Assembly (NCBI GenBank): GCA_902805755.1
Contig: CADCUA010000478.1
Location: forward strand, 1-6,563
Length of the DNA: 6,563 bases
Source of the DNA: an uncultured Lysobacter sp.
GTDB taxonomy: Bacteria; Pseudomonadota; Gammaproteobacteria; Xanthomonadales; Xanthomonadaceae
Reading direction: 5' to 3'
Positions 1-5,514 of the stretch are shown in pieces (positions within the stretch are counted from its first letter, which is position 1; each line of letters starts with the position of its first letter). The notes under the pieces are model-generated. The model did not search any database. It saw nothing but the letters and a program-made list of their open reading frames with translations, and was not told where the DNA came from. The position numbers and the translations under genes were made by a program.

Positions 1-540
1 GGCGGAGGCAGCGACGGCCTCCACGCCGAACGTGCCCGGCGCGCGACCGTCGGCGGTGAACATCTGCAGCACGCCGCCGGACGCGTTGCCGTACAGCGCC
101 GAGAACGGCCCGCGCAGCACTTCCACGCGCTCGGCGGTGGCGAGGTTGAAATGCGACAGCTGCCCCTGCCCGTCCGGCATTGTCGCCGGGATGCCGTCCA
201 GGACCAGGCGCAGGCCCCGGATGCCGAAACTCGAGCGCGTACCGAAGCCGCGGATCGACACCTGTTCGTCCTGCGCATAGTTGTAGCGGTGCCGTGCAAG
301 CAGGCCGGGCACCAGCGCGAGTTTTTCCGACAGCGCCGCGCCGACGGTGCCGGTGCGCAGCGCGTCGCCTTCGACCATGCTGATCGCCGCCGGCACGGCC
401 TGGCTCGCCTGCGGCGAACGCGTCGCGGTCACCTGCAACCGGTCCAGAGTGACCGGCTCGTCAGCGGCAGCCGTGCACGGCAGCGCCAGGCACAGCGCGA
501 TCGCAAGCGCGGAATGAAGCGGGCAGCAGGAAGCACGCAT
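1..540 (-). CDS. TonB-dependent outer-membrane receptor, N-terminal part (partial)
   Basis: Outer-membrane active transporter that imports a scarce ligand (siderophore, cobalamin, metal or sugar) using energy from TonB-ExbB-ExbD. Only the first 180 residues are in the window; the barrel lies beyond the left edge. A signal peptide is visible: short polar N-terminus, hydrophobic core at about residues 10-21, and a likely cleavage after the alanines at 24-26. A TonB-box-like segment, TLDRLQVTATR, sits near residues 31-41. The plug follows, with VSIRGFG (94-100), a LVLDGIP stretch (112-118) and the signature VLRGPFSALYGNASGG (141-156). An alternative in-frame ATG at 552 adds four residues (MHPS). 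Neither start has a clear Shine-Dalgarno; 540 is preferred because it gives a compact signal peptide. The spacing of plug motifs recalls FecA-type receptors, but the substrate cannot be read from this part. The gene is divergent from the Sm-like gene at 670. Confidence 0.93.
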   Translation of the reverse strand, partial: MRASCCPLHSALAIALCLALPCTAAADEPVTLDRLQVTATRSPQASQAVPAAISMVEGDALRTGTVGAALSEKLALVPGLLARHRYNYAQDEQVSIRGFGTRSSFGIRGLRLVLDGIPATMPDGQGQLSHFNLATAERVEVLRGPFSALYGNASGGVLQMFTADGRAPGTFGVEAVAASA

Positions 541-577
541 GGACGGATGCATCGATTGCGGAAGATGCACAGCGTAA

Positions 578-591
578 GCGCAAGGTTGCGC
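578..591. promoter_or_regulatory. 14-bp palindrome upstream of the receptor gene (possible operator)
   Basis: GCGCAA-GG-TTGCGC is a perfect 6+6 inverted repeat around a 2-bp centre, ending about 38 bases upstream of the receptor start at 540, in the divergent intergenic region. Its size and place fit a dimeric repressor operator, but no known consensus is recognised (it is not Fur-like) and no promoter could be assigned with confidence. In GC-rich DNA such a palindrome can arise by chance. Confidence 0.25.
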
Positions 592-640
592 ATGAACATG
601 ACGCGCCGCTTCACCCGGGTTTGCATCCCGTGTCCCTATC

Positions 641-665
641 GTGACTCCGGGCCTTGCCGAGTCAC
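641..665 (+). promoter_or_regulatory. Inverted repeat directly before the Sm-like gene
   Basis: GTGACTC (641-647) and GAGTCAC (659-665) are perfect inverted copies. The pairing can extend inward by GG/CC past one bulged C, giving a nine-pair stem around the loop GCCTTG. The right arm ends only four bases before the ATG at 670, so in RNA the hairpin would occupy the place where a ribosome binding site is expected, and no good Shine-Dalgarno is visible there. It could be an operator shared with the divergent receptor gene or a translation-control hairpin; the sequence does not decide. Confidence 0.35.
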
Positions 666-669
666 GCCG

Positions 670-990
670 ATGAGAATCGCTCCCCATGTGTACATACGTG
701 CCGCCGATATCGACGCGCTGCGCGCGAAGGTCGCCGAACTGGACAACGGCGCGCACGTCGAGCTTGAACTCGATGACGGCGCGCACATCAGCGGGATCGT
801 ATCGGCGCGCCCGATGATGCTGACGTTCTTCGACCCGGCCGGCAACGAGGGCACGAACGCAAGCGTGCGCGTTGAAAAACCGGCGCTGGAATCACCCCAC
901 CTGACGCCCGGCCCGTTCGATATCTGGCTGCACCGCGTGGTGCGCATCCGCCGGCTGGACCCGAAGCAGCGCGGCCATACGCTGCATTGA
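670..990 (+). CDS. DUF3247-like protein with an Sm-like fold
   Basis: Small protein of 106 residues with no signal peptide or membrane segment, so probably cytoplasmic. After a short N-terminal helix (about 11-25) comes an Sm1-like beta pattern: GAHVELELDDGAHISGIV at 27-44, with alternating hydrophobic residues and a DG turn. A middle strand follows (LTFF, then GTNASVRVE), and an Sm2-like end FDIWLHRVVRIRRLD at 83-97. This matches what I recall of DUF3247, an orphan family of xanthomonads; a Xanthomonas campestris member was reported to have a variant Sm-like fold. The function is unknown; RNA binding is suggested only by the fold. The frame stays open upstream, but 670 is chosen because conserved-looking sequence starts there and more N-terminal residues are low-complexity arginine-rich translation. 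No strong Shine-Dalgarno precedes it. It stands alone on the plus strand. Confidence 0.8.
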   Translation: MRIAPHVYIRAADIDALRAKVAELDNGAHVELELDDGAHISGIVSARPMMLTFFDPAGNEGTNASVRVEKPALESPHLTPGPFDIWLHRVVRIRRLDPKQRGHTLH

Positions 991-1341
991 TCCAATGCCG
1001 GCTGGCTGCATGGACGCTGCGCGCGCAAAGCTCATCGCAAGTGCCTGCGAGGTCGCTCGAGCCGCGGGTTGATGAGCGAGGCGGCGAACTGGACCGCTCG
1101 TTGTCACTGGCGAGCGTGAACACGAAGCGCGGCGGCAACAGTCACGGACGCCCTACCGACGTGCATGAGCTCGCGCAGGGCAGCCCTTTCCCGTTCCGAC
1201 GCAAAGCTTGCGCCACTACGAAAGCATTTCGTCACGCCTGAGCCCGCTGGCCCGTCAAACGGCGGGCTCAACGGCTGGCATGGCGATTGCGTGGGACCAC
1301 GCTGGACAATCCCTGTGTTTTTCCGGCTACGGAGCCCCGTC
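991..1341. other. Gene-free stretch of about 350 bp
   Basis: No open frame here has believable protein composition, a ribosome binding site or a domain. The main candidate, a plus-strand frame from a TTG at 987 to 1241, has a scrambled composition and no Shine-Dalgarno. The stretch holds a hairpin at 1239-1270, a smaller inverted repeat ACGAAA-gca-TTTCGT at 1218-1232, and the Shine-Dalgarno of the next gene at 1331-1334. Nothing resembling a tRNA, a known riboswitch or a mobile element was seen. A promoter for the gene at 1342 must lie here, but no clear -35/-10 pair stands out. Confidence 0.6.
1239..1270. repeat. Hairpin with a 9-bp perfect stem
   Basis: TGAGCCCGC (1239-1247) and GCGGGCTCA (1262-1270) are perfect inverted copies separated by 14 bases. 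An alternative fold pairs eight outer bases plus an inner CCGT/ACGG around a CAA loop. No run of T follows on either side, so it is not a standard intrinsic terminator. It lies about 70 bases before the DUF4142-type gene and could be a leader structure, part of a terminator-like element, or an extragenic repeat unit. Confidence 0.4.
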
Positions 1342-1971
1342 ATGAACAAGAAACTGCTTTTCACCCTGGCCGCCGCCGGTGTGGCCGCCGCCGTCATGCG
1401 TTCGCGCCGGCAACGCACGTTCGTCGCACCGCTGGTCCCGGACGACTGGCGCACCAGCCCGGACGACTATTTCGACGGCGACTCGATCAGCACCCGGAAC
1501 GCGGGCGGCACGGTCGGGCTGGACGATGACGAGGCGCCTGACGCGTCGCGCGAGGCGCTCGGCCTGGTACGCGCGATCGACGAACAGGAAATCGCCGCGG
1601 CCGAGCAGGCGCTTGCGCGGCGGGACCTGGACCCGGCCGTGGTTGCCTATGCCGACACGCTGCTGTCGGACCACTCCGAAAACCTCACCGTGGCGCAGGC
1701 GCTGGAGCTCGAGCCGATCGTCACGGCCGAAGCGACCGACCTGGGCGTGCGCCGCGCGCGCCGTCTTCGCGAGCTCGCCGAGCTCGACGGCGAGGACTAC
1801 GAGGACGCCTATCTGCAGGCCATGGTCGACGGGCACCAGGAGGCGCTGGGCATGCTCGACCGCCTGATGCCGGAAACCGAGGACGAGGACGTGCGCGATT
1901 ACCTGGCCAGCACGCGCGGCCACCTCAATGCGCACATGCAGCGCGGACGCGAACTGCTGGCGCAGCGCTGA
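1342..1971 (+). CDS. DUF4142 domain-containing protein
   Basis: Protein of 209 residues of unknown biochemical role. A basic start (MNKK) leads into a short hydrophobic segment (about 5-19) and then RSRRQR, which suggests an export signal or a membrane anchor with the rest in the periplasm; no clear signal-peptidase site is seen. Residues 30-68 form an acidic, proline-containing linker. Residues 70-207 are an all-helical domain of the ferritin-like DUF4142 type, showing the family's pattern of histidines after acidic residues: SDHSENLT (H111), MVDGHQEAL (H165) and TRGHLNAHM (H194, H198), with a DYEDAYLQ motif at 152-159. The start is set by GGAG at 1331-1334, seven bases before the ATG; the longer frame from 1165 lacks such support. 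The domain is common in proteobacterial proteins of about 150-220 residues, sometimes linked to stress. Histidines and acids could bind metal, but that is inference. Confidence 0.85.
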   Translation: MNKKLLFTLAAAGVAAAVMRSRRQRTFVAPLVPDDWRTSPDDYFDGDSISTRNAGGTVGLDDDEAPDASREALGLVRAIDEQEIAAAEQALARRDLDPAVVAYADTLLSDHSENLTVAQALELEPIVTAEATDLGVRRARRLRELAELDGEDYEDAYLQAMVDGHQEALGMLDRLMPETEDEDVRDYLASTRGHLNAHMQRGRELLAQR

Positions 1972-1980
1972 GCCCCGGGC

Positions 1981-2018
1981 CCATGACGTGCACCGGCCGC
2001 GACCGGTGCAGGTCATGG
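1981..2018. repeat. Long imperfect hairpin just after the DUF4142-type gene
   Basis: Arms of 16 bases, CCATGACGTGCACCGG (1981-1996) and CCGGTGCAGGTCATGG (2003-2018), are inverted copies except for one G-G mismatch, around a 6-base loop. The first arm starts nine bases after the stop codon at 1971. No T run follows, so it is not a canonical intrinsic terminator, but its place and strength fit a 3' end or mRNA-stabilising structure for the upstream gene. It could also be a member of a dispersed palindromic repeat family. Confidence 0.6.
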
Positions 2019-2122
2019 CGTGCAGGCGGGAGTACGTGTTCGAGCGTGCAGATGCGCGTACCGGCTCGCGGGTGGTGACCGCCGCAGAACGAAACCCGCC
2101 GATCGCCCGAAGACCCCCAAAG

Positions 2123-2150
2123 AAAAAGCCCCGCCGAAGCGGGGCTTTTT
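2123..2150 (-). terminator. Intrinsic terminator of the cold-shock gene, possibly bidirectional
   Basis: A perfect 12-bp stem, AAAAAGCCCCGC / GCGGGGCTTTTT, encloses four bases. Read on the minus strand the loop is TTCG closed by a C-G pair, the exceptionally stable cUUCGg tetraloop, and the stem runs into TTTTTCTTT, as expected 39 bases after the cold-shock stop. On the plus strand the stem also ends in five T, so it can back up termination of rightward transcription from the DUF4142-type gene. Confidence 0.93.
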
Positions 2151-2188
2151 GCTCAGTTCACACGGCGCAAGCGCCGCATGGAAGCTGA

Positions 2189-2398
2189 TTAGACCGGCTG
2201 AACGGCGTCAGCCTGCAGGCCCTTCTGGCCCTGCGTCACGGTGAACGTGACCTTCTGGCCTTCCTGCAGGCTCTTGAAGCCCTGCGCCTGGATGGCGCGG
2301 AAGTGCACGAACACGTCTTCGCCATTCTCGCGGCTGATGAAGCCGAAGCCCTTGGCATCGTTGAACCACTTGACGGTGCCGGTTTCGCGGTTGGACAT
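2189..2398 (-). CDS. cspA: CspA-family cold-shock protein
   Basis: Single cold-shock domain of 69 residues, the usual length. It binds single-stranded RNA and DNA and melts mRNA secondary structure as an RNA chaperone in the cytoplasm. The start [21 protein letters not shown] is typical, with RNP1 KGFGFI at 16-21 and RNP2 VFVHF at 29-33; the aromatic residues W11, F12, F18, F20, F30, H32 and F33 that stack on bases are present. The start is set by AGGGAG (positions 2405-2410, read on the minus strand) six bases upstream. The frame is open for another 59 codons upstream, but that stretch is non-conserved and is the leader. The protein is followed by a strong terminator, so it is monocistronic. 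Genomes usually carry several csp paralogues; which one this is, and whether it is cold-inducible, cannot be told, so the symbol names the family. Confidence 0.97.
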   Translation of the reverse strand: MSNRETGTVKWFNDAKGFGFISRENGEDVFVHFRAIQAQGFKSLQEGQKVTFTVTQGQKGLQADAVQPV

Positions 2399-2429
2399 GA
2401 CTTTCTCCCTGGAACGTTTGGATTGGTTG

Positions 2430-2505
2430 ACGCGGGTTTGCCGCGTGCTGGTTGCAAGGAGGAAGCGGGGTGCAACGATGTAGCGATCAACGATCGACGG
2501 CATCG
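2430..2505 (-). promoter_or_regulatory. Structured 5' leader of the cold-shock gene
   Basis: Between the cold-shock ATG and the divergent DUF456 gene there are 211 bases. Two potential hairpins fall in the likely leader. One is ACGCGG-gtttg-CCGCGT (2430-2446). The other is nested: outer CGATG (2476-2480) with CATCG (2501-2505), inner CGATC-aac-GATCG (2484-2496). Long structured leaders that act as temperature switches are established for enterobacterial cspA. That this leader does the same is inference. A weak promoter candidate for it lies at 2575-2549 on the minus strand (TTGCAA, 15-bp spacer, GATAGT), too poor to annotate. Confidence 0.35.
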
Positions 2506-2609
2506 GGCCACGATTACCGGTGACCTTTCGCAACAGCAGCGAGCGGAAACTATCGCGGGACGTGGCAAATTGCAATTACATCGGGCAGTCGCCCGGACAG
2601 GAGCACGCG

Positions 2610-3095
2610 ATGGAAATGCAGATGGTGTGGTACGTGGTGGCCGGGATTCTCGTCCTTATCGGGCTGGCCGGCATCGTCCTGCCCGCGCTTCCAGGGCTTC
2701 CCGTCGTGTTCGCTGGAATGCTTCTGGCCTCGTGGGCCAGCGGCTTCGAACACGTGGGCGGCGTGATGCTCACGGTGCTCGGCATCCTTACAGTGCTGTC
2801 GCTGGGCGTTGATTTCCTTGCGACTGCTCTTGGTGCGCGGCGTGTCGGGGCAAGCAGGCTTGCACTGATCGGCGCGGTGGTCGGGACGTTCGCCGGCCTC
2901 TTCCTTGGCATCATCGGGGTCTTCATCGGCCCGTTTGTCGGCGCACTCGTTGGCGAGCTCATCCACAGCCGCCAGGTGGGCCAGGCCGCGAAGGTCGGCA
3001 TGGGCACGTGGCTGGGCATCCTGCTCGGAACAGTGCTGAAGCTCGGCCTTGCGTTCGCGATGGTCGGGCTGTTCGCGTTCGCCTGGTTCTTCTGA
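2610..3095 (+). CDS. DUF456 domain-containing integral membrane protein
   Basis: Small inner-membrane protein of 161 residues, function unknown. Nearly the whole length is hydrophobic. Likely segments are about 5-26, 29-45, 50-74, 84-118 (a long glycine-rich stretch that may be a re-entrant or double span) and 132-161. DUF456 hallmarks are visible: GIVLPALPGLPVVFAGMLL at 21-39, and GIIGVFIGPFVGALVGEL at 100-117, whose GxxxG spacing suggests tight helix packing, followed by a polar loop (SRQVGQAAKVG) and a closing helix with a buried lysine (K144). The start has AGGAG at 2599-2603, six bases before the ATG. It is divergent from the cold-shock gene and 151 bases upstream of the cardiolipin synthase on the same strand. 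A role in membrane or envelope maintenance is only suggested by its neighbours. Confidence 0.9.
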   Translation: MEMQMVWYVVAGILVLIGLAGIVLPALPGLPVVFAGMLLASWASGFEHVGGVMLTVLGILTVLSLGVDFLATALGARRVGASRLALIGAVVGTFAGLFLGIIGVFIGPFVGALVGELIHSRQVGQAAKVGMGTWLGILLGTVLKLGLAFAMVGLFAFAWFF

Positions 3096-3100
3096 CCCCC

Positions 3101-3199
3101 CGCGGTGCGTTGCCGCGCCGGGCTGGAATGACGGGTGATGTCGCAAAGTGTGCTCGCGCTTCACACCCCATTGGTCGAGACGAGCGCAGAGTGCGTCTC
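3101..3199. repeat. Three short inverted repeats between the DUF456 and cardiolipin synthase genes
   Basis: The 151-base gap holds CGCGG/CCGCG (3101-3105 and 3113-3117, 7-base loop), GTGTG/CACAC (3148-3152 and 3162-3166, 9-base loop) and GAGACG/CGTCTC (3177-3182 and 3194-3199, 11-base loop). None is followed by a T run. They may form weak RNA structures that partly separate transcription of the two genes, or carry a regulator site before the synthase. Each is short enough to occur by chance. Confidence 0.25.
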
Positions 3200-3246
3200 C
3201 ATAGCCAAAGGTAGCGCCCGTGGGGCCGAGCTGGAGCCGTATTCGC

Positions 3247-4512
3247 ATGCTGACGACGATCGTCGTGACCGCCCTGATCACGCTCCTGCTGATCGTCATC
3301 GCCGTCAACTTCGGCACGCCCGAAAAAAAGCTCGAACGCAAGATCGAGCATCGCTATTCGATTGCCGATGCGCAGTACCGCCGCGAGATGTCGGTGCTGC
3401 TGGGACCCGCCGTGCTGCCGGGCAACCGCATCACGCCACTGCACAATGGCGACGAGATTTTCCCTGAGCTGCTGGCCGCGGTAAAAAGCGCGCAGAAGAC
3501 GATTACGTTCGAGACCTACATCTACTGGTCGGGCGACATCGGCGACCGGATGGCCGAAGCCCTGATGGAGCGGGCACGTGCCGGCGTCAAAGTGCACGTC
3601 ACGCTCGACTGGGCCGGCAGCTTGAAGATGGACGCAGCGCTGCGCGACCAGATGCGTGAAGCCGGCATGCAGGTGCATCACTATCGGCCACTGCGCTGGT
3701 TCAACCTGAGCCGGCTCAATAACCGCACGCACCGCAAGCTGCTGGTAATTGACGGAAAGCTGGGGTTCACCGGCGGCGTCGGCATTGCGGACCAGTGGCT
3801 GGGCCACGCGCAGAATCCCGACCACTGGCGCGACAACCACTACCGCATCGAAGGCCCGGTCGTGGCGCAGCTGCAGGCGGCATTCAACGACAACTGGATG
3901 AAGACGACCGGGGAGGTGCTCAATGGCGTGGATTACTTCCCGCCGCTGCAGCCGGTCGGCGACACGCCAGCGCATCTGTTCATCGCCTCCCCTGCCGGCG
4001 GCAGCGAGAGCATGCACCTGATGTACCTGATGGCGATCGCCGCGGCAGACACGTCGATCGACCTGACCGCGTCGTATTTCGTGCCTGACGAACTCATCAC
4101 GAAGGCGTTCATCTCCGCGCGTCATCGGGGTGTGCGCGTGCGCGTGCTGCTGCCCGGCCAGCACATCGACTCGACCACCGTGCATTTCTCTTCCAAGGCG
4201 TCCTGGGGTCCGCTGCTGCTCGCGGGCGTCGAGATCTTCGAATACCAGCCCACGATGCTGCACGCGAAGACGCTGATCGTGGACGGCGAGATGGTTTCGG
4301 TCGGGTCGACGAATTTCGACATCCGCTCGTTCCGACTCAACGACGAAGCGAGCCTCAACGTGTACGACACCGAGTTCGCGACGGCGATGACGCACACGTT
4401 CGAAGCGGACCTCAAGAACGGTCGCCCCTACATGTACCAGGACTGGAAAAAGCGCTCGCTGCGCCGCAAGGTGGTCGAGACCCTGCTTGTGCCGATCCGG
4501 TCGCAGCTGTAA
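3247..4512 (+). CDS. Cardiolipin synthase / phospholipase D-superfamily phosphatidyltransferase
   Basis: Predicted to transfer a phosphatidyl group between phospholipids to make cardiolipin at the inner membrane. The 421 residues begin with one membrane helix (about 2-22). Two phospholipase D domains follow, each with an HxKx4D motif: HRKLLVIDGKLGFTGG (H162, K164, D169) and HAKTLIVDGEMVSVGSTNFD (H339, K341, D346), so both halves of the active site are intact. Family landmarks TFETYIYWSGDIG (about 87-99) and SYFVPDE (about 276-282) are present. The ATG at 3247 has GGAG ten bases upstream (3233-3236); a GTG at 3220 with AAGG upstream would add nine residues. One N-terminal helix rather than two makes it unlike E. 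coli ClsA in topology, and the subclass is unresolved. It is followed after 45 bases by a patatin-like gene, probably in one transcript. A PLD-family enzyme with other alcohol acceptors is the main alternative. Confidence 0.92.
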   Translation: MLTTIVVTALITLLLIVIAVNFGTPEKKLERKIEHRYSIADAQYRREMSVLLGPAVLPGNRITPLHNGDEIFPELLAAVKSAQKTITFETYIYWSGDIGDRMAEALMERARAGVKVHVTLDWAGSLKMDAALRDQMREAGMQVHHYRPLRWFNLSRLNNRTHRKLLVIDGKLGFTGGVGIADQWLGHAQNPDHWRDNHYRIEGPVVAQLQAAFNDNWMKTTGEVLNGVDYFPPLQPVGDTPAHLFIASPAGGSESMHLMYLMAIAAADTSIDLTASYFVPDELITKAFISARHRGVRVRVLLPGQHIDSTTVHFSSKASWGPLLLAGVEIFEYQPTMLHAKTLIVDGEMVSVGSTNFDIRSFRLNDEASLNVYDTEFATAMTHTFEADLKNGRPYMYQDWKKRSLRRKVVETLLVPIRSQL

Positions 4513-4557
4513 CCCGGCCCCGGCCGCTACGGAGCAATATTTCACACGGAGGTTTGC

Positions 4558-5514
4558 ATGCGGGCACGACGCATCCTGTCCATCGACGGCGGCGGCATCC
4601 GTGGGCTGGTCAGCTGTATCTGGCTGGGGGGCGTAAACCATGCGCTGCGCGAGGCTGGCCGCCCCAGCCTGACCCGGAACTTCGACCTGCTCGCAGGCAG
4701 TTCGACGGGAGCCATGATCGCGTGCGCACTCGGGACAGGCATGCCTATCGCGGATGTCGAACAGCTATACCGCACGCATAGACATACGATTTTTCCTGGA
4801 ATTACGCGGCGGCTGTGGTCCCGCGTCGGACGCGCTTTGCAGCACGGGCCGTCCGCGCCCCGATACGACGGTCGAGGCCTGGAGCAGGTCCTGCTCGAGG
4901 TTTTCGGCGACGCCCGTCTTGGCGATCTCAGCTGTCCCACCATGGTGCTTGCCTACGACACGCTCGCGCGCGGGCCGGTGGTGTTCAAGAGCTTCAAGCC
5001 GGAACACGCGGACCTTCTTGTGCGGGACGTCTGCCGCGCATCGGCCGCCGCGCCCACGTATTTCCCGGCGCACGGCATGCAGGTCGAGGGTCGCGACTGC
5101 TCGCTGATCGACGGTGGCCTGGTGGCGAACAACCCGACCGCCTGCGCGATCGCCGAAGCACTGCGCAAGGACGGAGACGTCGGCAGCAGCGAAGGCCTCG
5201 TGGTGCTTTCGGTCGGCAGTGGCGAGCGGAACCGCCCGATCGACCTCGCATCGGCGCGGGAATGGGGCGCGCTGGAATGGGCGATCCCGATCATCGATGT
5301 GCTGTTCGACGGCAACACCGATTCCGTGGATTACATCGCCCAGCAGCTGGTTGGCGATGGCTACTTCCGCATGCAGGCCGAGCTCGTCGTCGGCCTCGAC
5401 GATCTCGACGATACAAGCGAGACGAACATCCTCGCGCTCGAGTCGATGGCGCGAGACTACCTGGCCCTGCCTACCACCAGGGAACGGCTGGCACGCCTGG
5501 TGTCGATGCTCTAG
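4558..5514 (+). CDS. Patatin-like phospholipase (serine lipid acyl hydrolase)
   Basis: Predicted lipid acyl hydrolase of 318 residues that releases fatty acids from glycerolipids with a Ser-Asp dyad. Visible in order: oxyanion-hole motif SIDGGGIRG (8-16), nucleophile elbow GSSTG (47-51, catalytic S49), a conserved RASAAAPTYFP (160-170) and the catalytic DGG (D185-G187) leading into LVANNP. All key residues are intact. There is no signal peptide, membrane segment or extra domain, so it is likely cytosolic or peripherally membrane-bound. The start has GGAGG at 4548-4552, five bases before the ATG. The DGGGIRG form resembles plant patatin and the CapV effectors of CBASS defence rather than the RssA/NTE form, but no cyclic-nucleotide synthase lies in the window, so a housekeeping lipid role beside the cardiolipin synthase is the simpler reading. 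Its stop codon overlaps that of the convergent gene. Confidence 0.93.
   Translation: MRARRILSIDGGGIRGLVSCIWLGGVNHALREAGRPSLTRNFDLLAGSSTGAMIACALGTGMPIADVEQLYRTHRHTIFPGITRRLWSRVGRALQHGPSAPRYDGRGLEQVLLEVFGDARLGDLSCPTMVLAYDTLARGPVVFKSFKPEHADLLVRDVCRASAAAPTYFPAHGMQVEGRDCSLIDGGLVANNPTACAIAEALRKDGDVGSSEGLVVLSVGSGERNRPIDLASAREWGALEWAIPIIDVLFDGNTDSVDYIAQQLVGDGYFRMQAELVVGLDDLDDTSETNILALESMARDYLALPTTRERLARLVSML
5511..5514. other. CTAG shared by two convergent stop codons
   Basis: The plus-strand patatin gene stops with TAG at 5512-5514 and the minus-strand STAS-like gene stops with TAG read from 5513 to 5511. Both are supplied by one self-complementary CTAG, so the two genes overlap by four bases and no intergenic space or terminator lies between them. 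Confidence 0.9.

Noticed and set aside
621..642. Sigma-70 promoter for the Sm-like gene (TTGCAT, TATCGT)
   Set aside because: The boxes are only 10 bases apart, too close for a functional promoter.
151..669. Long upstream extension of the DUF3247-like frame
   Set aside because: The extension runs antisense to the well-supported TonB-receptor signal peptide and plug and is arginine-rich, as expected of a shadow frame in GC-rich DNA.
987..1241. Plus-strand open frame from a TTG next to the DUF3247-like stop, ending at the 1239-1270 hairpin
   Set aside because: No Shine-Dalgarno, scrambled composition and no recognisable motif; the coincidence of its stop with the hairpin is not enough to call a gene.
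1327..2016. 229-residue minus-strand open frame across the DUF4142-type gene
   Set aside because: It mirrors a gene with a recognised domain and a good ribosome binding site; no domain is seen in the antisense product.
2549..2575. Sigma-70 promoter for the cold-shock gene (TTGCAA, GATAGT, minus strand)
   Set aside because: Four of six matches in each box and a 15-bp spacer are too weak to list as a feature.
2959..4641. 560-residue minus-strand open frame across the cardiolipin synthase
   Set aside because: Long antisense frames are common opposite GC-rich genes; the plus strand carries both intact HKD motifs, and the antisense product has no family features.
4558..5514. CBASS or other antiphage island built around the patatin
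   Set aside because: No CD-NTase, ubiquitin-like, TIR, nuclease or mobile-element gene lies nearby; the flanking genes are lipid and citric-acid-cycle functions.
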